From: Mactra quadrangularis
Lineage: Eukaryota > Mollusca > Bivalvia > Venerida > Mactridae
Assembly (NCBI GenBank): GCA_025267735.1
Contig: CM046301.1
Location: 54,765,872 to 54,829,871 of the forward strand
Direction: 5' to 3'
Length of the DNA: 64,000 nucleotides
Below are positions 36,863-51,359 of this stretch, in pieces. The notes beneath the pieces are model-generated. The model was not told the DNA's origin and made no database searches. It saw only the letters and a list, made by a program, of their open reading frames with translations. Within the stretch, counting starts at the first letter, position 1; each line of letters starts with the position of its first letter. A program made the position numbers and the translations under genes.

Positions 36863-39800
36863 CCCTAAAATTATAATAAAGTTCTAAACAATATAAAGTT
36901 CAAAGTACTTGTAATATACAATTCTATATGCATAATGAATTTCCATTCAGACAATATAATTATTTACAGGAATTTGCAATATTTTGGTCGGCTGTGTCGT
37001 CTGCCATACAAGTATTTAGCAAAACATGTGTTTAATCAAAGACTAATTAGATACTGTAAAGGTACCGAATATTACCAAGGCTTTGTACCTGATGTATGTA
37101 GATTGCTTCACAAGTATGATTTATTCAGTTTTATTGACCTGTATTTGTCTTCTGGGTCATTTCCATCGAAAAATTCATTGAAAACCCTTCTACATAAAAA
37201 AGTAATGTTACCAGGACGCATTTCCAGATTGCAATCTGTCTGTAGTCTAGTACCCGCTGTAGATCTGCATACAGCACTTATAGTTGGTAAACCATGTAAG
37301 ATCTGGACATTATCACGTCGTTTTGATGAACTATCCATTGTATGTAGTCAATTTATGCGCATTCTAGGTAGATTTTTCTCTCGTCCATATGTAGAACAGT
37401 GTACTCTTTGTGGTGATCTAGTCACAAACATTGTCCAACATCAGTTATGGTTTTGTCTTTGTAACAATCACATTAGAGATAAATTTATTACTATTGCTTA
37501 AGCTGGACACTTTGAAACATGTAAATTCACTTCTGTTCATACATTGTGCTCATACATCTTCTTACTAGCGATAGGAAGGTTAGAGCCTAATCTTTTGCAC
37601 ATTAAGAGTATCAACTCTATGTGTGACATTTAGTGCTGATTGTGGTTGTATATGATATTGCTTGCTTGAACACTTTGTTAACAGTTCATTTAGCCCATCT
37701 CACCCACATTTCGCTTTCGCCCCCGAGTGAGATGGGTTTGGTCATGAACTTACTTATTTTGTGTTTGAACTATTCTTGTAATAGCTTGTAATGGATAGAT
37801 AATACTTTGCCTTCTAGTTATTACAGGATCTGCTTTGATTATCTTTTTGTATCTATATAATATATTTGCTTTATCGTTTATTTGTATATATGATTATATA
37901 TTATGCTCTTCAGTAATTGGAGGAAATAAAAGTATATTATTTCCATACAGACAATATAATTATTTACCAGGTCTCAAATTAAAAAAAAATGGACTTGCAC
38001 ATTTTTGCGAGTTGATTTTATTTCATCTTGCAAAATGCAAACATCATTCGCATTTTAGTTGTTCGCTTGTCGAACAACTATATACGCCAATTGAGAAATC
38101 GGTGTAGCAACCTTACTACGGATTCTACTTTTTTTGAGGTACACGACGGGGCTCAACTCTTCAAACCTATGATATACAGACTTTTCAAACATTTTTATAA
38201 ATTAGTATAGCAAGCTTACTACAAAATATTCTTTTTGAGGTACTTGAAGGAACTCAACTCTTCAAGCATGTGTATTACTGAGAAAGGTTTTGATAATTAA
38301 TATTGTAATAATTACTTTTAACCAAACACTGAAAATATATACAACAGTGAATTTTCCCTGTGGTGAACCCCAATTTGAAAGGGTGTAACGCATTAATCTC
38401 TCATTCTATACGTAGACGATAAAACATATCTTGGCTCAGACGCTTAACTCATATCGCACGACAACAACGCACAGAAAGTAGTGCGGTGTATACATGAATA
38501 TAAAACCGTTGTATGTTTTTATCTTTTTTTTAAGATGTAATCATGATGATAAAATTGTAAATAATGCTGGCTTATAACTACAGGAATACCTATCCATAGA
38601 TTCAAGGTGCTTTCAAACCTCAATGGGTATATTATCCGTAGCGTATCCTAATTTCGTTTTCAAAGGTTTGTGTCATGATTGACAGAAGATGGAAACACTT
38701 TCTCATGGACAATAAATGGCCAGTATAAAAGTTTTATTTAACGTGCACATTACTTTTATGGATAGCAATATCATATTGCGAAATCTCAAAAACATATTTC
38801 ATTTATTCAGAACATGTAAAAATTGTCACGTGGTTTTAGGTATTTAGACGTTTTTACCCATGATGCTTAACGTAGTATCGCCCTGGCCAGTTAGTTTATG
38901 TTGAACTCTAATATAAATCAATGGATGGGAAATTAAACAGAAATCAATTAGGATTATTGGTCAAATTGTTCCACGTTGTATTTTTCTCATAGCTCTGATA
39001 TGGTAATGAATTGAAGTTAAAAGTTCTGTTGCAAATTTAAAAACACTTATCATTACTTGATAATTACTTATTATAAGTTAAATGCAATAAATATTAATAC
39101 CAGTTGTAGATTTCTACGCCGTGAGTGACACTATTGAATGTATACAGGTGGTTTTGCTACATATTAGTAACATGTCCAATTAATTTGTATGAACATTCAA
39201 TTGTATTTCCCTGTACTCCTCTATCAGTATGGTTATTATGCCTGTGCAATTATAGGAGTATGCATTTTAATCAATTTCTAAATTAGTTTTACCTGAACAT
39301 TGGGATATCGTTTTTTGGGATAATTCAATGAAAATTGGATTTTTATGTACAGTTTACAAGTACAAATGGCACCATTTTGAATATTTCATACAAATAAAGC
39401 TCTACAGTCTATGTTTCAAGAAACGAAATCTTATTCTACATATTTTTTTCACATTTTGAGCACATTAAGGGACCGAAGCACAACATGTTTTCTATGTCGA
39501 ACAACTCCAGTGCCTTTATCGCTTTGATTTTCTCCTAATATTCATACATGTAATATAAAAACAACATAATACTATATTTAACTATAGATAGAACAAGAGC
39601 GTTATTGTTTGACAAAGAATATCGATCATGTTTTACTGTTAATTTTTAATTAATACCATCGATCTATCTGGCCATTTCAATGCTGATTTGATCCTCATTA
39701 GTTTGGACATAAATATTTTTGCAATGGTTTCAAATCGCGAAAAGTTGCGAGTTAAAATAAAAGTTACTCGAAATTTTCTAAATCTACTCGCATTTTGCGA

Positions 39801-41516
39801 GTATGCGAGCCTAAATTCGAACCCTGTATTTTCTCTATTCAATTCTATACAATATGCAATTCTAAAATTATTCAAAATACATTTCTATTCAATATATCTT
39901 TTTATTTAAAATATATAATTATGTATCCACAAAACAACTCTAAATACAATATATATACAATTCTTAACAGAATTCGATTATATATACAATATACCATAGA
40001 ATAGAATAGAATAATCTTTATTTTGAGTCGGTACATATACATTATAAATAACATAAGCTCTAGTGAGCTTTTAAACCGACTTTGATTAACATAATGTATA
40101 AAATCAACAAATGTAAAAATACCTGTAAGATAAAGAAGATTACATTACATAAATACATATATTATTATTAAAACTATAAAACTCATTGTTATACATTATT
40201 ACTTATGACATTGCATCAATATACAAAGTGTCTATACAATAATACAAGTCGATACCTAGGTTATATAATTATCAATTATATATTTTCACATATACTCGTA
40301 CAAACGACATAAAAATGCCCGAAAGACCGATGCTTAAATTAATGGGCCCTAGTTTAGGTCGAAAGTTCCTTGGTACGAAAACAAACAAGTTCCGTAAAAA
40401 TCAGTACCGAACGGATTGATTTTATCAGATACTTTTTCTATTCGAGCGCTCTTGAGTTTATCAAAACGAACTTTTTTGCTAGCGATCATATCCGAGATTT
40501 TCGAATGTGGATAAAATAATTTCAGTGCGGACTGCGGATCGGCGACACTCCCCCCGACTTTGAATATTTGCCTTGGGTCGTTGGCCTTTAAAATTTCAGC
40601 GCTTTTTATACTTAACGAAACTTCTTAGTACCCAAATTTCCATATTGTAGGATTTTTTATTTTTAAATATCTATGTCCGATCGACAATGGAAATGTGTTC
40701 ATTATCTAGAGTACAATACTGCCGTCTGCTTGCATAGCTTTTTTATCGATACAAACCCGGTTTTGTCGTATGCCTACATGCGTTTAAAAGTGGAAATGGG
40801 AAGATTTCTTATTGCTTTGGTTTAACATGAAACAATAGCTATTTTTTATATCTGCAGGTGACGCACCGCTCAGCAAAAGACATATGGCAATTTCTCGTTC
40901 TTGTGGCGACATTCGAGCCAATTCTTGATTTTTCGGTGTGCATATCAACCAACTAAAAAGTTTCACCAAAACAGACCACGAGGGATATTTACCTATTTCC
41001 GTTTTTCAACATATGAACGATAAAACCGGGTTTGCATCAATAAATAAGCACAGTGAATTAGATGTCTCTGATAAGCATGACAACCATGCAAACAAACGAC
41101 AGTATGGTTCTATATTTTCCATTATCAATCGGATATAGTGTTAAAACATATAAATTTCCAACATTATTGAAATCGGGGTACTTAGGAGTTTCGATAAGTA
41201 TATACATTTTACGCACTCAATCAATACTTAAAGTTAAGATCTAGACCGTTCATTGTTTTGTGAACGATTTTTTTTATTTCAACACGAAACTTGAAAATTT
41301 TATTAATAGCCGTGATCTCCGTGGGTGACGTAACTCATTTATATAATGTAATAGTTAGAATACATTGTAGGCCTAATTCTAGAGTTAGGGTCATACAAAT
41401 CAAACTTGTGCTAGCTGTGATAGATCTAATCGCTAAACTATTTTAAAAACAAATGCATTAGAAAGCTATTTATATTTTTAAATTTTATATTTTTTCATAC
41501 GACAATTTCGTTAATG
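36863..41516 (+). repeat. Array copy 8 (4654 bp, type C)
   Basis: Type C: Val and Asn as in type A, but ATTGCGAAAT and CAAGAAACG as in type B. Private CGCCCTGGCC near 38879. Shares CATTTCAATGC (near 39674) with copy 10. Confidence 0.9.
36935..37501 (+). pseudogene. LINE C-terminal remnant, copy 8
   Basis: Val32 form; first of the three type C copies. Confidence 0.7.
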
Positions 41517-44500
41517 CCCTAAAATTATAATAAAGTTCTAAACAATATAAAGTTCAAAGTACTTGTAATATACAATTCTATATGCATAATGAATTTCCAT
41601 TCAGACAATATAATTATTTACAGGAATTTGCAATATTTTGGTCGGCTGTGTCGTCTGCCATACAAGTATTTAGCAAAACATGTGTTTAATCAAAGACTAA
41701 TTAGATACTGTAAAGGTACCGAATATTACCAAGGCTTTGTACCTGATGTATGTAGATTGCTTCACAAGTATGATTTATTCAGTTTTATTGACCTGTATTT
41801 GTCTTCTGGGTCATTTCCATCGAAAAATTCATTGAAAACCCTTCTACATAAAAAAGTAATGTTACCAGGACGCATTTCCAGATTGCAATCTGTCTGTAGT
41901 CTAGTACCCGCTGTAGATCTGCATACAGCACTTATAGTTGGTAAACCATGTAAGATCTGGACATTATCACGTCGTTTTGATGAACTATCCATTGTATGTA
42001 GTCAATTTATGCGCATTCTAGGTAGATTTTTCTCTCGTCCATATGTAGAACAGTGTACTCTTTGTGGTGATCTAGTCACAAACATTGTCCAACATCAGTT
42101 ATGGTTTTGTCTTTGTAACAATCACATTAGAGATAAATTTATTACTATTGCTTAAGCTGGACACTTTGAAACATGTAAATTCACTTCTGTTCATACATTG
42201 TGCTCATACATCTTCTTACTAGCGATAGGAAGGTTAGAGCCTAATCTTTTGCACATTAAGAGTATCAACTCTATGTGTGACATTTAGTGCTGATTGTGGT
42301 TGTATATGATATTGCTTGCTTGAACACTTTGTTAACAGTTCATTTAGCCCATCTCACCCACATTTCGCTTTCGCCCCCGAGTGAGATGGGTTTGGTCATG
42401 AACTTACTTATTTTGTGTTTGAACTATTCTTGTAATAGCTTGTAATGGATAGATAATACTTTGCCTTCTAGTTATTACAGGATCTGCTTTGATTATCTTT
42501 TTGTATCTATATAATATATTTGCTTTATCGTTTATTTGTATATATGATTATATATTATGCTCTTCAGTAATTGGAGGAAATAAAAGTATATTATTTCCAT
42601 ACAGACAATATAATTATTTACCAGGTCTCAAATTAAAAAAAAATGGACTTGCACATTTTTGCGAGTTGATTTTATTTCATCTTGCAAAATGCAAACATCA
42701 TTCGCATTTTAGTTGTTCGCTTGTCGAACAACTATATACGCCAATTGAGAAATCGGTGTAGCAACCTTACTACGGATTCTACTTTTTTTGAGGTACACGA
42801 CGGGGCTCAACTCTTCAAACCTATGATATACAGACTTTTCAAACATTTTTATAAATTAGTATAGCAAGCTTACTACAAAATATTCTTTTTGAGGTACTTG
42901 AAGGAACTCAACTCTTCAAGCATGTGTATTACTGAGAAAGGTTTTGATAATTAATATTGTAATAATTACTTTTAACCAAACACTGAAAATATATACAACA
43001 GTGAATTTTCCCTGTGGTGAACCCCAATTTGAAAGGGTGTAACGCATTAATCTCTCATTCTATACGTAGACGATAAAACATATCTTGGCTCAGACGCTTA
43101 ACTCATATCGCACGACAACAACGCACAGAAAGTAGTGCGGTGTATACATGAATATAAAACCGTTGTATGTTTTTATCTTTTTTTTAAGATGTAATCATGA
43201 TGATAAAATTGTAAATAATGCTGGCTTATAACTACAGGAATACCTATCCATAGATTCAAGGTGCTTTCAAACCTCAATGGGTATATTATCCGTAGCGTAT
43301 CCTAATTTCGTTTTCAAAGGTTTGTGTCATGATTGACAGAAGATGGAAACACTTTCTCATGGACAATAAATGGCCAGTATAAAAGTTTTATTTAACGTGC
43401 ACATTACTTTTATGGATAGCAATATCATATTGCGAAATCTCAAAAACATATTTCATTTATTCAGAACATGTAAAAATTGTCACGTGGTTTTAGGTATTTA
43501 GACGTTTTTACCCATGATGCTTAACGTAGTATCGTCCTGGCCAGTTAGTTTATGTTGAACTCTAATATAAATCAATGGATGGGAAATTAAACAGAAATCA
43601 ATTAGGATTATTGGTCAACTTGTTCCACGTTGTATTTTTCTCATAGCTCTGATATGGTAATGAATTGAAGTTAAAAGTTCTGTTGCAAATTTAAAAACAC
43701 TTATCATTACTTGATAATAACTTATTATAAGTTAAATGCAATAAATATTAATACAAGTTGTAGATTTCTACGCCGTGAGTGACACTATTGAATGTATACA
43801 GGTGGTTTTGCTACATATTAGTAACATGTCCAATTAATTTGTATGAACATTCAATTGTATTTCCCTGTACTCCTCTATCAGTATGGTTATTATGCCTGTG
43901 CAATTATAGGAGTATGCATTTTAATCAATTTCTAAATTAGTTTTACCTGAACATTGGGATATCGTTTTTTGGGATAATTCAATGAAAATTGGATTTTTAT
44001 GTACAGTTTACAAGTACAAATGGCACCATTTTGAATATTTCATACAAATAAAGCTCTACAGTCTATGTTTCAAGAAACGAAATCTTATTCTACATATTTT
44101 TTTCACATTTTGAGCACATTAAGGGACCGAAGCACAACATGTTTTCTATGTCGAACAACTCCAGTGCCTTTATCGCTTTGATTTTCTCCTAATATTCATA
44201 CATGTAATATAAAAACAACATAATACTATATTTAACTATAGATAGAACAAGAGCGTTATTGTTTGACAAAGAATATCGATCATGTTTTACTGTTAATTTT
44301 TAATTAATACCATCGATCTATCTGGCCATTTAAATGCTGATTTGATCCTCATTAGTTTGGACATAAATATTTTTGCAATGGTTTCAAATCGCGAAAAGTT
44401 GCGAGTTAAAATAAAAGTTACTCGAAATTTTCTAAATCTACTCGCATTTTGCGAGTATGCGAGCCTAAATTCGAACCCTGTATTTTCTCTATTCAATTCT

Positions 44501-46170
44501 ATACAATATGCAATTCTAAAATTATTCAAAATACATTTCTATTCAATATATCTTTTTATTTAAAATATATAATTATGTATCCACAAAACAACTCTAAATA
44601 CAATATATATACAATTCTTAACAGAATTCGATTATATATACAATATACCATAGAATAGAATAGAATAATCTTTATTTTGAGTCGGTACATATACATTATA
44701 AATAACATAAGCTCTAGTGAGCTTTTAAACCGACTTTGATTAACATAATGTATAAAATCAACAAATGTAAAAATACCTGTAAGATAAAGAAGATTACATT
44801 ACATAAATACATATATTATTATTAAAACTATAAAACTCATTGTTATACATTATTACTTATGACATTGCATCAATATACAAAGTGTCTATACAATAATACA
44901 AGTCGATACCTAGGTTATATAATTATCAATTATATATTTTCACATATACTCGTACAAACGACATAAAAATGCCCGAAAGACCGATGCTTAAATTAATGGG
45001 CCCTAGTTTAGGTCGAAAGTTCCTTGGTACGAAAACAAACAAGTTCCGTAAAAATCAGTACCGAACGGATTGATTTTATCAGATACTTTTTCTATTCGAG
45101 CGCTCTTGAGTTTATCAAAACGAACTTTTTTGCTAGCGATCATATCCGAGATTTTCGAATGTGGATAAAATAATTTCAGTGCGGACTGCGGATCGGCGAC
45201 ACTCCCCCCGACTTTGAATATTTGCCTTGGGTCGTTGGCCTTTAAAATTTCAGCGCTTTTTGTACTTAACGAAACTTCTTAGTACCCAAATTTCCATATT
45301 GTAGGATTTTTTATTTTTAAATATCTATGTCCGATCGACAATGGAAATGTGTTCATTATCTAGAGTACAATACTGCCGTCTGCTTGCATAGCTTTTTTAT
45401 CGATACAAACCCGGTTTTGTCGTATGCCTACATGCGTTTAAAAGTGGAAATGGGAAGATTTCTTATTGCTTTGGTTTAACATGAAACAATAGCTATTTTT
45501 TATATCTGCAGGTGACGCACCGCTCAGCAAAAGACATATGGCAATTTCTCGTTCTTGTGGCGACATTCGAGCCAATTCTTGATTTTTCGGTGTGCATATC
45601 AACCAACTAAAAAGTTTCACCAAAACAGACCACGAGGGATATTTACCTATTTCCGTTTTTCAACATATGAACGATAAAACCGGGTTTGCATCAATAAATA
45701 AGCACAGTGAATTAGATGTCTCTGATAAGCATGACAACCATGCAAACAAACGACAGTATGGTTCTATATTTTCCATTATCAATCGGATATAGTGTTAAAA
45801 CATATAAATTTCCAACAATATTGAAATCGGGGTACTTAGGAGTTTCAATAAGTATATACATTTTACGCACTCAATCAATACTTAAAGTTAAGATCTAGAC
45901 CGTTCATTGTTTTGTGAACGATTTTTTTTATTTCAACACGAAACTTGAAAATTTTATTAATAGCCGTGATCTCCGTGGGTGACGTAACTCATTTATATAA
46001 TGTAATAGTTAGAATACATTGTAGGCCTAATTCTAGAGTTAGGGTCATACAAATCAAACTTGTGCTAGCTGTGATAGATCTAATCGCTAAACTATTTTAA
46101 AAACAAATGCATTAGAAAGCTATTTATATTTTTAAATTTTATATTTTTTCATACGACAATTTCGTTAATG
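41517..46170 (+). repeat. Array copy 9 (4654 bp, type C)
   Basis: Type C with private changes: GGTCAACTTG near 43612, GATAATAACTT near 43715 and TTTGTACTTAAC near 45260. Confidence 0.9.
41589..42155 (+). pseudogene. LINE C-terminal remnant, copy 9
   Basis: Val32 form; identical in translation to copies 2, 5, 8 and 10. Confidence 0.7.
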
Positions 46171-46242
46171 CCCTAAAATTATAATAAAGTTCTAAACAAT
46201 ATAAAGTTCAAAGTACTTGTAATATACAATTCTATATGCATA

Positions 46243-46809
46243 ATGAATTTCCATTCAGACAATATAATTATTTACAGGAATTTGCAATATTTTGGTCGGC
46301 TGTGTCGTCTGCCATACAAGTATTTAGCAAAACATGTGTTTAATCAAAGACTAATTAGATACTGTAAAGGTACCGAATATTACCAAGGCTTTGTACCTGA
46401 TGTATGTAGATTGCTTCACAAGTATGATTTATTCAGTTTTATTGACCTGTATTTGTCTTCTGGGTCATTTCCATCGAAAAATTCATTGAAAACCCTTCTA
46501 CATAAAAAAGTAATGTTACCAGGACGCATTTCCAGATTGCAATCTGTCTGTAGTCTAGTACCCGCTGTAGATCTGCATACAGCACTTATAGTTGGTAAAC
46601 CATGTAAGATCTGGACATTATCACGTCGTTTTGATGAACTATCCATTGTATGTAGTCAATTTATGCGCATTCTAGGTAGATTTTTCTCTCGTCCATATGT
46701 AGAACAGTGTACTCTTTGTGGTGATCTAGTCACAAACATTGTCCAACATCAGTTATGGTTTTGTCTTTGTAACAATCACATTAGAGATAAATTTATTACT
46801 ATTGCTTAA
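46243..46809 (+). pseudogene. LINE C-terminal remnant, copy 10
   Basis: Val32 form; intact although the rest of this edge copy has accumulated indels. Confidence 0.7.
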
Positions 46810-49800
46810 GCTGGACACTTTGAAACATGTAAATTCACTTCTGTTCATACATTGTGCTCATACATCTTCTTACTAGCGATAGGAAGGTTAGAGCCTAATC
46901 TTTTGCACATTAAGAGTATCAACTCTATGTGTGACATTTAGTGCTGATTGTGGTTGTATATGATATTGCTTGCTTGAACACTTTGTTAACAGTTCATTTA
47001 GCCCATCTCACCCACATTTCGCTTTCGCCCCCGAGTGAGATGGGTTTGGTCATGAACTTACTTATTTTGTGTTTGAACTATTCTTGTAATAGCTTGTAAT
47101 GGATAGATAATACTTTGCCTTCTAGTTATTACAGGATCTGCTTTGATTATCTTTTTGTATCTATATAATATATTTGCTTTATCGTTTATTTGTATATATG
47201 ATTATATAATATGCTCTTCAGTAATTGGAGGAAATAAAAGTATATTATTTCCATACAGACAATATAATTATTTACCAGGTCTCAAATTAAAAAAAAATGG
47301 ACTTGCACATTTTTGCGAGTTGATTTTATTTCATCTTGCAAAATGCAAACATCATTCGCATTTTAGTTGTTCGCTTGTCGAACAACTATATACGCCAATT
47401 GAGAAATCGGTGTAGCAACCTTACTACGGATTCTACTTTTTTTGAGGTACACGACGGGGCTCAACTCTTCAAACCTATGATATACAGACTTTTCAAACAT
47501 TTTTATAAATTAGTATAGCAAGCTTACTACAAAATATTCTTTTTGAGGTACTTGAAGGAACTCAACTCTTCAAGCATGTGTATTACTGAGAAAGGTTTTG
47601 ATAATTAATATTGTAATAATTACTTTTAACCAAACACTGAAAATATATACAACAGTGAATTTTCCCTGTGGTGAACCCCAATTTGAAAGGGTGTAACGCA
47701 TTAATCTCTCATTCTATACGTAGACGATAAAACATATCTTGGCTCAGACGCTTAACTCATATCGCACGACAACAACGCACAGAAAGTAGTGCGGTGTATA
47801 CATGAATATAAAACCGTTGTATGTTTTTATCTTTTTTTTAAGATGTAATCATGATGATAAAATTGTAAATAATGCTGGCTTATAACTACAGGAATACCTA
47901 TCCATAGATTCAAGGTGCTTTCAAACCTCAATGGGTATATTATCCGTAGCGTATCCTAATTTCGTTTTCAAAGGTTTGTGTCATGATTGACAGAAGATGG
48001 AAACACTTTCTCATGGACAATAAATGGCCAGTATAAAAGTTTTATTTAACGTGCACATTACTTTTATGGATAGCAATATCATATTGCGAAATCTCAAAAA
48101 CATATTTCATTTATTCAGAACATGTAAAAATTGTCACGTGGTTTTAGGTATTTAGACGTTTTTACCCATGATGCTTAACGTAGTATCGTCCTGGCCAGTT
48201 AGTTTATGTTGAACTCTAATATAAATCAATGGATGGGAAATTAAACAGAAATCAATTAGGATTATTGGTCAAATTGTTCCACGTTGTATTTTTCTCATAG
48301 CTCTGATATGGTAATGAATTGAAGTTAAAAGTTCTGTTGCAAATTTAAAAACACTTATCATTACTTGATAATTACTTATTATAAGTTAAATGCAATAAAT
48401 ATTAATACCAGTTGTAGATTTCTACGCCGTGAGTGACACTATTGAATGTATACAGGTGGTTTTGTTACATATTATTAACATGTCCAATTAATTTGTATGA
48501 ACATTCAATTGTATTTCCCTGTACTCCTCTATCAGTATGGTTATTATGCCTGTGCAATTATAGGAGTATGCATTTTAATCAATTTCTAAATTAGTTTTAC
48601 CTGAACATTGGGATATCGTTTTTTTTGATAATTCAATGAAAATTGGATTTTTATGTACAGTTTACAAGTACAAATGGCACCATTTTGAATATTTCATACA
48701 AATAAAGCTCTACAGTCTATGTTTCAAGAAACGAAATCTTATTCTACATATTTTTTTCACATTTTGAGCACATTAAGGGACCGAAGCACAACATGTTTTC
48801 TATGTCGAACAACTCCAGTGCCTTTATCGCTTTGATTTTCTCCTAATATTCATACATGTAATATAAAAACAACATAATACTATATTTAACTATAGATAGA
48901 ACAAGAGCGTTATTGTTTGACAAAGAATATCGATCATGTTTTACTGTTAATTTTTAATTAATACCATCGATCTATCTGGCCATTTCAATGCTGATTTGAT
49001 CCTCATTAGTTTGGACATAAATATTTTTGCAATGGTTTCAAATCGCGAAAATTTGCGAGTTAAAATAAAAGTTACTCGAAATTTTCTAAATCTACTCGCA
49101 TTTTGCGAGTATGCGAGCCTAAATTCGAACCCTGTATTTTCTCTATTCAATTCTATACAATATGCAATTCTAAAATTATTCAAAATACATTTCTATTCAA
49201 TATATCTTTTTATTTAAAATATATAATTATGTATCCACAAAACAACTCTAAATACAATGTATATACAATTCTTAACAGAATTCGATTATATATACAATAT
49301 ACCATAGAATAGAATAGAATAGAATAATCTTTATTTTGAGTCGGTACAAATACATTATAAATAACATAAGCTCTAGTGAGCTTTTAAACCGACTTTGATT
49401 AACATAATGTATAAAATCAACAAATGTAAAAATACCTGTAAGATAAAGAAGATTACATTACATAAATACATATATTATTATTAAAACTATAAAACTCATT
49501 GTTATACATTATTACTTATGACATTGCATCAATATACAAAGTGTCTATACAATAATACAAGTCGATACCTAGGTTATATAATTATCAATTATATATTTTC
49601 ACATATACTCGTACAAACGACATAAAAATGCCCGAAAGACCGATGCTTAAATTAATGGGCCCTAGTTTAGGTCGAAAGTTCCTTGGTACGAAAACAAACA
49701 AGTTCCGTAAAAATCAGTACCGAACGGATTGATTTTATCAGATACTTTTTCTATTCGAGCGCTCTTGAGTTTATCAAAACGAACTTTTTTGCTAGCGATC

Positions 49801-49902
49801 ATATCCGAGATTTTCGAATGTGGATAAAATAATTTCAGTGCGGACTGCGGATCGGCGACACTCCCCCCGACTTTGAATATTTGCCTTGGGTCGTTGGCCT
49901 TT

Positions 49903-49986
49903 TTATGAAAATAGTATTCTTCCAAATTTATATCACTACATATGGAATAAAGCCTATTTTATACTTATTAATTCAATTAATTATAG
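49903..49986. other. 84-bp insertion private to array copy 10
   Basis: It interrupts GGCCTTT|AAAATTTCAGCGC of the other nine units. The 84 bp are AT-rich, have no GT-AG boundaries on either strand and no terminal repeat. Because 84 is a multiple of three, the minus-strand remnant stays in frame across it. Either an insertion in copy 10 or a deletion fixed in the others is possible. Confidence 0.7.
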
Positions 49987-50879
49987 AAAATTTCAGCGCT
50001 TTTTATACTTAACGAAACTTCTTAGTACCCAAATTTCCATATTGTAGGATTTTTTATTTTTAAATATCTATGTCCGATCGACAATGGAAATGTGTTCATT
50101 ATCTAGAGTACAATACTGCCGTCTGCTTGCATAGCTTTTTATCGATACAAACCCGGTTTTGTCGTATGCCTACATGCGTTTAAAAGTGGAAATGGGAAGA
50201 TTTCTTATTGCTTTGGTTTAACATGAAACAATAGCTATTTTTTATATCTGCAGGTGACGCACCGCTCAGCAAAAGACATATGGCAATTTCTCGTTCTTGT
50301 GGCGACATTCGAGCCAATTCTTGATTTTTCGGTGTGCATATCAACCAACTAAAAAGTTTCACCAAAACAGACCACGAGGGATATTTACCTATTTCCGTTT
50401 TTCAACATATGAACGACAAAACCGGGTTTGCATCAATAAATAAGCACAGTGAATTAGATGTCTCTGATAAGCATGACAACCATGCAAACAAACGACAGTA
50501 TGGTTCTATATTTTCCATTATCAATCGGATATAGTGTTAAAACATATAAATTTCCAACAATATTGAAATCGGGGTTTTTACGCACTCAATCAATACTTAA
50601 AGTTAAGATCTAGACCGTTCATTGTTTTGTGAACGATTTTTTTTATTTCAACACGAAACTTGAAAATTTTATTAATAGCCGTGATCTCCGTGGGTGACGT
50701 AACTCATTTATATAATGTAATAGTTAGAATACATTGTAGGCCTAATTCTAGAGTTAGGGTCATACAAATCAAACTTGTGCTAGCTGTGATAGATCTAATC
50801 GCTAAACTATTTTAAAAACAAATGCATTAGAAAGCTATTTATATTTTTAAATTTTATATTTTTTCATACGACATTTTCG

Positions 50880-51359
50880 GTACCATATGGAGACAAAATA
50901 AATATATTCTAAACTCAGAAAGAACATTTATACAATAGAATGCATGGCATATTCTCTGTAAGAATCAAAATAGTGTAAAGATAAAATGCATGCATAGACT
51001 TTAAATTATTTGGTAATTCTATCAATGTTGGTAAAGAATCAAATAAAGAAATGCTATTTTTAGTAGTGAGGTCACCGTTGCCATGGTAACAGTATCATTT
51101 TCACTTTTGAGAAAAGCCAAGAAAGACAAATGCCCCTCTAACGCGTTCAGGTACGTTTTTTTCGACTGGCTGGATCAAACGGACAAACTGAGCCATCATA
51201 CCGCACTTTTGGTGCGGTTTGATTTTCCTCGGACACGAAGCTTTTAAGACATCACTAGTCCTCAGACAAGTGGAAAAACTAAGAATTCGATACCCCAGAA
51301 ATATACCTACATGTACAAGTGTACTATTCTTAGTTACCTTCCTACTTTTTGGGGGATTT
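50880..51359. other. Right flank of the array, no gene seen
   Basis: Unique sequence resumes at 50880. It contains the X-box at 51077 and a perfect small hairpin, ACCGCAC/GTGCGGT with a 5-base loop, at 51200-51218. Nothing else is recognisable. Confidence 0.5.
51077..51090. promoter_or_regulatory. RFX X-box GTTGCCATGGTAAC
   Basis: The same 14-mer as at 1151, 198 bp beyond the array end. A third full X-box in one 64-kb window is notable. No nearby start codon or exon is evident. Confidence 0.4.

Larger units (their letters stand above)
3362..50879 (+). repeat. Tandem array of ten 4.65-kb units
   Basis: Ten head-to-tail copies of a unit of 4654-4655 bp, recognisable from identical landmarks (the LINE-derived frame, a GTGAGATGGG hairpin, an (ATTCT)n LINE tail) repeating at that interval. 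Copies 2-9 are nearly identical. Copy 1 is the most diverged and carries a 919-bp insertion; copy 10 carries small indels. More divergent edge copies and homogenised internal copies are the usual signature of unequal crossing-over or gene conversion. The array begins and ends at essentially the same unit phase, as expected from one initial tandem duplication. Copy-specific variants argue against a simple assembly duplication, although the true copy number may differ. I see no functional gene in the unit. Confidence 0.95.
46171..50879 (+). repeat. Array copy 10 (4709 bp, type C, right edge)
   Basis: Type C edge copy. Differences from the consensus: one extra AATAG in the LINE-tail microsatellite (about 49320), an 84-bp insertion at 49903-49986, one T fewer at about 50140, a 27-bp deletion after CGGGGT (about 50577), and an end 6 bp short of the full unit. 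These add up exactly to the observed length. Confidence 0.9.

Noticed and set aside
3362..50879. Helitron or rolling-circle origin of the array
   Set aside because: Unit ends do not show the TC...CTRR termini with a 3' hairpin. A simple tandem duplication with filler bases explains the junctions.
3362..50879. Pure assembly artefact
   Set aside because: Copies differ by private and shared variants in a structured order, and both edge copies have unique indels. Copy number still needs long-read support.
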